A DNA stretch of 64,000 bases from contig NZ_JXQM01000008.1 in the NCBI RefSeq assembly GCF_000832065.1, positions 62,001 through 126,000 of the forward strand, written 5' to 3'. A program made the position numbers and the translations under genes. Position 1 is the stretch's first letter. Every line of letters begins with the position of its first letter. Source of the stretch: Nitrosospira sp. NpAV. Lineage in GTDB: Bacteria; Pseudomonadota; Gammaproteobacteria; Burkholderiales; Nitrosomonadaceae. The notes beneath the pieces are model-generated. The model was not told where the DNA came from. It saw only the letters and a program-made list of their open reading frames with translations, and searched no databases. Below are positions 57,562 through 64,000 of this stretch, in pieces.

Positions 57562-57712
57562 AAAGCCACCTGAGAACAGCTTAGATAACAAAGGCTGAAT
57601 TGATAGGCGCTGTAAACAAATAGGCACGAACATATACTTTGTACGCTAGAATTTCAATTTATTTGCCATAACTAAATTCTTTTCTAATGTTTCTGTGCGC
57701 CGGAGAAATACG

Positions 57713-59749
57713 TTGGCAAAAAATGACAAAATCTTGCTGGATGCGATCATTGACGATAGGGTTGAATTGCAAGTTCCGTCGGACAAACGCGACGAGGCAT
57801 TTGAATATCTCGCCTTCCAGCAGATATTAAAGGACTATGATCTTTCTCAAGATGAAACCGAATCGGGATGGATCGATGGGCATAAGGATGGGGGCATTGA
57901 TGGCTTCTTTATATTCGTTAACGGGCATCTATTACAGTATCCAGAATCGTTCATGTGGCCCCGCACTGGATCAGAGCTTCATGTTTCTATTATCACTTGC
58001 AAGCATCACGATACATTCAAGCAGTCAACGCTAGACAAACTTGTTGCAAGCTTGACGGAATTACTCGACTTCGAAGTCGACAATAACGAGCTGAAAGGGG
58101 GATATTCTGAATCCGTAATCAAACTTAGGAATAATCTTAGGTTGGCTTATAGAAAGCTCTCCCCAAGAATGAGCAAATTTACAGCGGATTTTTGCTATGC
58201 GTCTCGCGGGAACACTTCAGAGATTGGCGATGAAGTACGATCAAGAGCTGAACAAATAAAAAGCATAGCATCGGACTGTTTTAGTACATGCGTTCCGCAA
58301 TTTACGTTTCTCGGGAGCAAGGAACTGGTTGAGCTTCATCGAAGAATGCGAAACTATTCTCTGGAGCTACCTTTTATTGAGGTGCTCTCAAGAGGTGAAA
58401 GATATGTTCTCTTGGCTAGACTAGCAGATTACTATTTGTTCACATCGGAGGAAGGCAGACTCAGAAGGTATCTCTTCGAATCAAACGTACGAGATTTCAT
58501 GGGCTTAAATCGAGTCAACGAAGACATAAAGGCAACACTGCATGATATAAATTCTCCAGATTTTTGGTGGCTTAATAATGGAATCACTATCCTAGCTACC
58601 TCTGCAAGCGTTGTTGGAAAATCTATTCAAATCGAAGATATTCAAATCGTCAACGGGCTTCAAACAACCGAATCAATCTTTCGGCATTTTACCCAAGGAG
58701 GAAGTGATCCAGAAGATCGGTCTGTCTTGGTAAAGATAATTGTTTCACGAGAGGAGACTGTGCGAGACGCCATTATCCGTGCAACGAATAATCAAACGGA
58801 TGTCGAGCTTGCTTCGCTTCATGCTACTGACAAAATACAGCGGGACATCGAAGACATCCTCTTACGAAAAGGACTGTTCTACGAGAGAAGAAAGAATCAC
58901 TATACAAATCTTGGGCATACATCACGCGAGGTCATCACACCTCTTTATCTCGCCTCTGGTTATGTGAGTTTGCTTCTCAAGCAACCCCACAAAGCGGCTG
59001 TACTGAAATCAAAATTTATGCGTTCGCAAGAAGCGTATAAACTCGTCTTTTCAGATACTGCGCCTATTGATGTGTGGCCAAAAATCGCCACCGTATTAAA
59101 AAAGACTGACGAACTGCTTGAAAAACTGCGGCCTACTAAAAAGATAACTGAAGGGTTTCTTAAGGGGTGGCGGCATATTATTTGTTTTTTCACTATTTCA
59201 AGGCTTCTTGGACGATTTGATTTTCTGCATGAACATCTCATAGCCTTGGATACTGAGAGCGCTTTCGAAAAGGAGTTACTGGAAAGCTGGAAATACATTC
59301 ACAACTTTGGTGAGAAAAACATCGGTAGAAATATTTGGTCAAAAAAAGGAAATATTGTCGCGTTGTGTGTAGCCGGGGGATCGCATTTCGGCATAAATGG
59401 AATCGAGCGAGTCCAGGCATCGCAGGATTTTGGCTATGGAGCAACTGAGGCCGATAAATTCAAAAAATCTATTCGAACCATTAAAGCTAGAGTAGACATG
59501 GACTTCGCTTTGAAAGTCAAAGATCTGTTACCTCCACAACCTTGGAAGCCGGGCCTACACAAGCTCATCTCAACATCACTGTGCTGTAGCAACAGCGAGT
59601 ATTTTTCAGCGGTCGAGTTACTAATTCACGAAGGCTTAGTGAATCGTCAAGTTGATGGGGTGGTATATGATCCCTCTGGAGATGTTTTGTGTTTCGATCC
59701 TGAACGGGTGGAGCCCAAAACAATGAAGTTGCTTGAAAATAAGCGTTAG
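57713..59749 (+). CDS. AIPR-family (abortive infection/phage resistance) protein
   Basis: 678 residues from a TTG at 57713 with GGAGA six bases upstream; the frame is open to 57695. The AIPR core (about 257-325) is ESNVRDFMGLNRVNEDIKATL then FWWLNNGITILA and IQIVNGLQTTESIF, the hallmark of the family. The N-terminal part has GGIDGFFIF and about 30 residues later IITCKHHDTF, a D...C-x-K arrangement that could be a degenerate PD-(D/E)xK nuclease centre (D63, K97; tentative). The last 200 residues are family-specific without a recognised domain. AT-rich codon use differs from the chromosome. It is the only gene between two 50-bp tRNA repeats. Confidence 0.85.
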   Translation: MAKNDKILLDAIIDDRVELQVPSDKRDEAFEYLAFQQILKDYDLSQDETESGWIDGHKDGGIDGFFIFVNGHLLQYPESFMWPRTGSELHVSIITCKHHDTFKQSTLDKLVASLTELLDFEVDNNELKGGYSESVIKLRNNLRLAYRKLSPRMSKFTADFCYASRGNTSEIGDEVRSRAEQIKSIASDCFSTCVPQFTFLGSKELVELHRRMRNYSLELPFIEVLSRGERYVLLARLADYYLFTSEEGRLRRYLFESNVRDFMGLNRVNEDIKATLHDINSPDFWWLNNGITILATSASVVGKSIQIEDIQIVNGLQTTESIFRHFTQGGSDPEDRSVLVKIIVSREETVRDAIIRATNNQTDVELASLHATDKIQRDIEDILLRKGLFYERRKNHYTNLGHTSREVITPLYLASGYVSLLLKQPHKAAVLKSKFMRSQEAYKLVFSDTAPIDVWPKIATVLKKTDELLEKLRPTKKITEGFLKGWRHIICFFTISRLLGRFDFLHEHLIALDTESAFEKELLESWKYIHNFGEKNIGRNIWSKKGNIVALCVAGGSHFGINGIERVQASQDFGYGATEADKFKKSIRTIKARVDMDFALKVKDLLPPQPWKPGLHKLISTSLCCSNSEYFSAVELLIHEGLVNRQVDGVVYDPSGDVLCFDPERVEPKTMKLLENKR

Positions 59750-59914
59750 TCGAAGTCTATGAAGTTATCAAACAGCCCTGGTAAGTCTGAGTTTGGTTAT
59801 AGCTGAGTCCGCCAGTCATTAGAAGGCCACTAACAATTTCGACGGAAAAATTAATATACAAGAGGGGGGTATAATTTATCCGGAAAGTTATCCCTGCGTT
59901 ACCCCAAAACCCCA

Positions 59915-59952
59915 AAAACTAAAAAAGGGATCAGTCAATAGACTAATCCCTT
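59915..59952 (-). terminator. Rho-independent terminator of the CAT tRNA
   Basis: Minus strand: AAGGGATTAGTC-tatt-GACTGATCCCTT followed by TTTTTAGTTTTT. This is a textbook hairpin and T-run located directly after the tRNA CCA end. Confidence 0.8.
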
Positions 59953-59959
59953 GATCTAT

Positions 59960-60035
59960 TGGTAGCGAATCCCAGATTCGAACTGGGGACCAACGGATTA
60001 TGATTCCGCTGCTCTAACCACTGAGCTAATTCGCC
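59960..60035 (-). tRNA. tRNA with CAT anticodon (Ile2 or elongator Met)
   Basis: A 76-base tRNA on the minus strand with CCA encoded. The acceptor is GGCGAAT/ATTCGCT (one G-T pair), the D arm GCTCAGTGGTTAGAGC, the anticodon arm GCGGA-ATCATAA-TCCGT with anticodon CAT, and the T arm CCCAG-TTCGAAT-CTGGG. The body (TTAGCTCAGTGGTTAGAGCAG) is closer to the E. coli ileX type, which needs lysidine at C34, than to elongator tRNA-Met, but the choice is not certain. Its 3' half is duplicated at 57512-57561. Confidence 0.92.
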
Positions 60036-60272
60036 ACATTGTAAGCGCCCAAGGGGATGGCATTGTGCCTTCAGAGACACGCTCTGTCAAGATTTACAAG
60101 GGCTTGCATGAGGCTTACATAAGGCTTGAGGAAAGCCGGAAAGGTTCTAAATGACTGATTCCAGCGTGTCTCCGGATTTAACCCCATGAAAGAACCTGTA
60201 TTACTTATCCGTTCAAATTCCGGGAAGTTGCATACCTTGGCCCAGCGGCTTAAAGCGGCTTATAATGTCCTC

Positions 60273-61442
60273 ATGAATTTCGATGTCGTGATTGTTGGCG
60301 GCGGACTGGTTGGGGCAAGCCTGGCACTTGCGCTCACGGATAGCGGTCTCAAAATTGCACTGGTGGAGTCGCGTCCACCGACGCCTCTTCCCGTTGACGA
60401 TAGCTGGGACAGCAGAGTTTATGCAATAAGTCCTGGGAGCGCCAAATTTCTGCAAGCCTTTGGCGTGTGGCAAGCGCTCAAGGAAGACCGGATTACGCCG
60501 GTTTATAAAATGGCGGTATTCGGTGATGATAGCGCCGCACGTCTTGATTTCAGCGCCTATGATATCGGATTGACGGAGTTGGCTTTCATCGTGGAGAATC
60601 GCCAGCTCCAGACTGCGGTGTGGAATGCGCTCAAACGCCAGAAAAAACACGTCAAGATCTTCTGCCCTGCGGAATGCGCTTCGATAACCTGGAACGAGTC
60701 TCACGCCGATTTACATCTGGCGGACGGCAATGTGCTGCAAGCGGCATTGATTGTTGGCGCGGACGGCCTGAATTCCTGGGTACGGGAACAAGCAGAAATC
60801 GGGGTCGTGCGGCATTCCTATCAACAAATTGGGGTGGTGGCCAATTTCAACGCGGAACAAAGCCATCGCAATGTTGCCCACCAATGGTTCCGGCGGGATG
60901 GCGTGCTGGCGCTGCTGCCATTACCGGAGACGCGGGTATCCATGGTATGGTCGGCAAATGAAGAACGGGCTCGCGCGTTGCTCGATTTATCCGAAACGGA
61001 ATTGTGCCAGCAGGTTACCCAGGCCTCTTGCCGCGCGCTAGGTGAACTGCGGCTTATTACACGGCCTGCCGCTTTTCCGCTGAATTTCGTGCACGTGAAG
61101 AAACTGGTGCAACCGCGGCTCGCTCTCATCGGTGATGCCGCCCACGGCATACATCCCCTAGCGGGACAAGGTGTTAATCTGGGATTGCGTGATGCGCGCG
61201 AACTGGCCGCGACGATGATTGCGCGCGGACTGGAACCAGATTGTGGCGATTATTTGTTGCTGCGCCGCTACGAGCGTGCACGCAAGGAAGACATCCTCGC
61301 AATGGAACTTGCCACCGATGGTCTGCAGAGATTATTCAACAACACTAACCCGACGCTGGTTCGCTGGCGTAACTTGGGACTGGAAATCACCAACCGGCTA
61401 CCCCTGCTGAAAGACCGATTGATGCAGCATGCGTTGAGTTGA
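60273..61442 (+). CDS. UbiH/UbiF-type FAD-dependent hydroxylase
   Basis: 389 residues from MNFDVVIVGGGLVGASLALAL; the frame is open 29 residues further up without support. The N-terminal FAD-binding motif is GGGLVGAS, DSRVYAIS is the family signature near residue 60, a mid DG motif is GADGLNSWVR and the C-terminal FAD site is ALIGDAAHGIHPLAGQGVNLG. These enzymes hydroxylate the ubiquinone ring. It is either UbiH, UbiF or a broad-range member such as UbiM; sequence alone cannot decide. DsbC follows 238 bases downstream. Confidence 0.9.
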   Translation: MNFDVVIVGGGLVGASLALALTDSGLKIALVESRPPTPLPVDDSWDSRVYAISPGSAKFLQAFGVWQALKEDRITPVYKMAVFGDDSAARLDFSAYDIGLTELAFIVENRQLQTAVWNALKRQKKHVKIFCPAECASITWNESHADLHLADGNVLQAALIVGADGLNSWVREQAEIGVVRHSYQQIGVVANFNAEQSHRNVAHQWFRRDGVLALLPLPETRVSMVWSANEERARALLDLSETELCQQVTQASCRALGELRLITRPAAFPLNFVHVKKLVQPRLALIGDAAHGIHPLAGQGVNLGLRDARELAATMIARGLEPDCGDYLLLRRYERARKEDILAMELATDGLQRLFNNTNPTLVRWRNLGLEITNRLPLLKDRLMQHALS

Positions 61443-61680
61443 CGCGAGATGAAGGCGCAGCAGATGGCGACACAGCTTTGCCGCTGGGAGTGCATTAGCC
61501 TAGCCTATGAACGCCGGTCAAGCAGCGAAATGGCCCAAGCCGACGGCCAGTATACTCGCGCAGGCCGACAGAGAGTTGCCTAGTGAATTATCGGGTTGAA
61601 GCTGAACCGGCAAATTGCAGAATCTGACGAATGCACGGCCAAACGCCGTAATATCTACCTGAACCGGAGTAACCCACTTT

Positions 61681-62397
61681 ATGCGTTTGAATCTCATTTT
61701 CCCCGCCTTATTGCTATGTCTACTATCGGGTTCGGCTTTTGCCGATGAAACCGCCGTAAAAAAGGCGCTCATGGCACATTTCCCCGGCGAGAAGATTGAA
61801 AGTGTGAAAAAAACCCCTTATCTCGGATTATATGAGGTTGTGGTCGGAGGCGAGTTACTCTATACCGACGAAAAAGCGGCCTACTTCTTCCTCGGTCATG
61901 TGGTTGATCCCCAAACCCGGCAGAGTCTGACCAGCGAACGCCTGCAGGAAATAAAGGATGCCCGGCGGATAAGCATCGATTCCCTCCCGCTTGAGCATGC
62001 GATTAAGGCGGTCAAGGGCAATGGTAAGCGCAAGCTGGTAGTTTTTTCCGATCCAAATTGCCCTTATTGCAAGCGTCTGGAGAAGGAACTGATCAAGGTT
62101 ACCGATGTGACCATTTACACGCTGCTTTATCCGGTACTTAACGGTTCGTTACCCACCGCCACGGCGATATGGTGTTCTACTGACCGGCTCAAGGCGTGGG
62201 ATGACTTCATGCTGAAAGGTACCGCTCCGACCGGAAAGAACTGTGAAACGCCCATCGACACGCTTCTTCAGGTTGGCCGGAAAAATGGGATAAATGGTAC
62301 CCCGACGTTGATTTTTGCCGACGGCTCGGTTATACCGGGAATGATAACCACCGAGGCCATAGAAAAGAAATTAGGCGGGGGAGCAGCCGCAAAATAA
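61681..62397 (+). CDS. dsbC: Thiol:disulfide isomerase DsbC family
   Basis: 238 residues. Signal peptide: LNLIFPALLLCLLSGSAFA. The N-terminal dimerisation part is followed by a thioredoxin fold with the CPYC active site (C127, C130) in FSDPNCPYCKRLE, and the cis-Pro loop NGTPTLIF. DsbC corrects wrong disulfides in periplasmic proteins. Ammonia oxidisers export many multi-cysteine cytochromes, for which such an isomerase would be useful (inference). Confidence 0.94.
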   Translation: MRLNLIFPALLLCLLSGSAFADETAVKKALMAHFPGEKIESVKKTPYLGLYEVVVGGELLYTDEKAAYFFLGHVVDPQTRQSLTSERLQEIKDARRISIDSLPLEHAIKAVKGNGKRKLVVFSDPNCPYCKRLEKELIKVTDVTIYTLLYPVLNGSLPTATAIWCSTDRLKAWDDFMLKGTAPTGKNCETPIDTLLQVGRKNGINGTPTLIFADGSVIPGMITTEAIEKKLGGGAAAK

Positions 62398-62443
62398 CAA
62401 GCATACGGGTTTGGCGGCAACCCGGTGGAGAGGTCAACGCATT

Positions 62444-63637
62444 CTAACGGGCCTGGGCTTGCGGTTCATAACCGGCGGGCATTAATACCCACATCCTGCC
62501 GCTCTGCCTCATCTTCCCCGCCTGGTCCCCGGCCTCTGGACCAAAGCCCCAGAAGAAATCGGCACGTACGCTTCCCTTGATGGCGCCGCCGGTATCCTGC
62601 GCCACCATTAGCCGATGAAGCCTCTTATCGGTATTCGGCCAAGTCGTGGCAAGAAACACTGGCGCCCCCTGCGGTACCGCGCGGGGGTCGATAGCGAGAC
62701 TTCTGCCTGCGGTCAGGGGCACACCGAGCGAACCGAGAGGCCCTGGCACCCCGGCGGGCAGTTCCCGAAAAAAAACAAAGCTCGAATTCTGCTGCAACAA
62801 CTCATTCAATCTGCCCGGATTTTTCTGACCCCATGTCTTGATTCCCTGCATGGAGGCCTTTTCCAGCGGCAACTCCCCACGCTCCACCAGCAACCGTCCA
62901 ACGGATCTATAGGGATGGCCATTTTGCTCCGAATACCCGACACGCACGATCTCTCCATTTTCAAGCGCCACCCGACCCGATCCCTGGATCTGCAGGAAAA
63001 ATAAATCAATCGCGTCATCCACCCATAAAAGTTCTTTCCCCTGCAGCGATGCCGGGTTTCTTTCTATTTCAGAACGGCTGTAATACGGCACCACTTTGCG
63101 TCCTTGCACACGTCCGCGCAGCCGCATACTCTTGAGTTCGGGATAAATCTCGCCTAAATCGATCACGAGAAGCTCATCGGGCGTGGTATAAAGTGGAAAG
63201 CGGTAACGCTTCGACTGTTTACGGCTACCTTTCAACAAGGGTTCATAGTAGCCGGTGATTAAGCCATCACCGCTACCGTCGGAATTCAAGACTTGATGCG
63301 GAACGAAACGGCTCTCGAAGAATTGCCGTAGGGCGGCGCTATCCTGTCCCCGCATGGTAGCGGCCTGAAGACAGGTTTCCTGCCATAGCGGCTGATTTTT
63401 GAGGACGGCGCAGCTTTGAAGGAATGCATCCCATGCGGGTAGAATATCGTCATCGGTCCAACCCGTCAGCGCGTCCCAATCCGCCGGCTTGAGCACGGCC
63501 ACAGGGACGGGCGCAACTGGCGGAACTGTGGATGCCGCCGGTTTTTCCGGAACGACAGCAGGGCTTTTGGGCACGGTCGTACAGGCATTGAGCAATAGCA
63601 ACCAAGCGACGGCGAGAAAACTTAATTGGTTTTTCAT
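62444..63637 (-). CDS. mltA: Membrane-bound lytic murein transglycosylase A
   Basis: 397 residues. The lipobox LNAC (cleaved before Cys19) shows an outer-membrane lipoprotein. GYYEPLLKGSRKQ and LWVDDAIDLFFLQIQGSG are family segments, and the catalytic Asp lies in VAQDTGGAIKGSVRADFFWG. MltA cleaves peptidoglycan to 1,6-anhydromuropeptides. The gene is convergent with dsbC (46 bases apart) and divergent from the small membrane protein at 63676. Confidence 0.94.
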   Translation of the reverse strand: MKNQLSFLAVAWLLLLNACTTVPKSPAVVPEKPAASTVPPVAPVPVAVLKPADWDALTGWTDDDILPAWDAFLQSCAVLKNQPLWQETCLQAATMRGQDSAALRQFFESRFVPHQVLNSDGSGDGLITGYYEPLLKGSRKQSKRYRFPLYTTPDELLVIDLGEIYPELKSMRLRGRVQGRKVVPYYSRSEIERNPASLQGKELLWVDDAIDLFFLQIQGSGRVALENGEIVRVGYSEQNGHPYRSVGRLLVERGELPLEKASMQGIKTWGQKNPGRLNELLQQNSSFVFFRELPAGVPGPLGSLGVPLTAGRSLAIDPRAVPQGAPVFLATTWPNTDKRLHRLMVAQDTGGAIKGSVRADFFWGFGPEAGDQAGKMRQSGRMWVLMPAGYEPQAQAR

Positions 63638-63675
63638 TGAATTTTGGTTAAAGTTGCATTTGACAAATATACATC

Positions 63676-63801
63676 ATGCCAGACCCTATGTGGATACTAC
63701 TGCTGGAAGCGGGCGTAGCGTTATCGCTACTGATTCTCATCGTCTGGTGGACGAGGCCGCGGAAAAAAGATGACGATAAAAAAGATGACGAGCCGGGTTG
63801 A
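63676..63801 (+). CDS. Small single-helix membrane protein
   Basis: 41 residues. MPDPMWILLLEAGVALSLLI is part of one membrane segment (about residues 5-25, ending in VWW), and the tail is highly charged (RPRKKDDDKKDDEPG). No ribosome site is strong (AAATATACATC). It starts 38 bases from the mltA start in a divergent arrangement. The hydrophobic-then-charged design is typical of small membrane proteins; function unknown. Confidence 0.5.
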   Translation: MPDPMWILLLEAGVALSLLILIVWWTRPRKKDDDKKDDEPG

Positions 63802-63904
63802 TGCAGGCGGGTAATGCAATGCGATTCAGAAAGTAGTTTGGCGAAGTATGCATTTTGATAGAATGGTTTTGTATTTTGTATAAAGGGATAAGGGGAGAGT
63901 CAAA

Positions 63905-64000
63905 ATGAAATACCAAAGCTTTCAGGAATTCTGCGCCTATATAGCCGACCATAATCCAGGTCAGCCCGAATATCTGCAAGCGGTTGCCGAGGTCATGGAA
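63905..64000 (+). CDS. gdhA: Glutamate dehydrogenase, N-terminal part (runs off the right edge)
   Basis: 32 codons are visible. The ATG at 63905 is preceded by GGGGAGAG at a good distance. The residues MKYQSFQEFCAYIADHNPGQ and then PEYLQAVAEVME fit the N-terminal helix of hexameric NADP-type glutamate dehydrogenase, where NPGE-x-EF-x-QAV-x-EV is typical. The enzyme would assimilate ammonium into glutamate. Only the start is seen, so the call is provisional. Confidence 0.6.
   Translation, partial: MKYQSFQEFCAYIADHNPGQPEYLQAVAEVME

Overview
The window looks like chromosome of an ammonia-oxidising betaproteobacterium (Nitrosomonadaceae, most like Nitrosospira). This is inferred from several things together: PEP-CTERM proteins, a two-domain multicopper oxidase beside an iron-storage cluster, a betaproteobacterial housekeeping order (queA-tgt-yajC-secD-secF; recN-nadK / hrcA-hemH; darP / pmbA), an ABC-exported polysaccharide cluster, and what appears to be the start of an NADP-type glutamate dehydrogenase at the right edge. 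No amo, hao or rRNA gene is present to prove it.

Layout. 1-4 kb: iron and copper genes, all on the minus strand (partial PepSY membrane protein, DUF4198 protein, multicopper oxidase, bacterioferritin, its ferredoxin Bfd, HemP) behind a Fur-type promoter. 4.9-16.5 kb: an AT-rich surface-polysaccharide cluster with the Wzm/Wzt exporter, several glycosyltransferases (one a three-module giant), a methyltransferase and an epimerase-like protein. 16.5-40.9 kb: mostly housekeeping genes (ribosome rescue ArfB, a response regulator/sensor kinase pair, esterase, transglutaminase, DarP, PmbA, a LuxR solo, exonuclease III, FolE, a ferritin-like di-iron protein, RecN, NadK, HrcA, HemH, DedA, SecDF-YajC, Tgt, QueA).

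41-48.4 kb is a scarred accessory region that starts at tRNA-Leu(CAA). It holds an integrase remnant joined to a resolvase tail, a GC-rich dihydroxyacetone kinase, a HAF-repeat PEP-CTERM protein with a stray repeat copy, an IS200-type transposase remnant, a PAS-PAS sensor kinase with a broken response regulator after it, and a deleted copy of a Crp/Fnr gene whose intact relative lies about 4.5 kb away.

48.7-52.2 kb is a two-gene unit in which a secreted PEP-CTERM protein precedes a haemoglobin/haem-type TonB-dependent receptor. It lies behind a sigma70 promoter overlapped by a Fur-like box and a roughly 300-base structured leader. This is a candidate iron-acquisition pair not obviously matching a described hemophore system.

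56-60 kb is the most striking accessory part. A QueC-like PP-loop protein is followed by an AIPR-family (abortive infection/phage resistance) gene. The AIPR gene alone is bracketed by a 50-bp direct repeat consisting of the 3' half of the adjacent CAT-anticodon tRNA, so it looks like a one-gene island in a tRNA without its own integrase. The right end returns to housekeeping genes (UbiH-type hydroxylase, DsbC, MltA, a 41-residue membrane protein, GdhA start).
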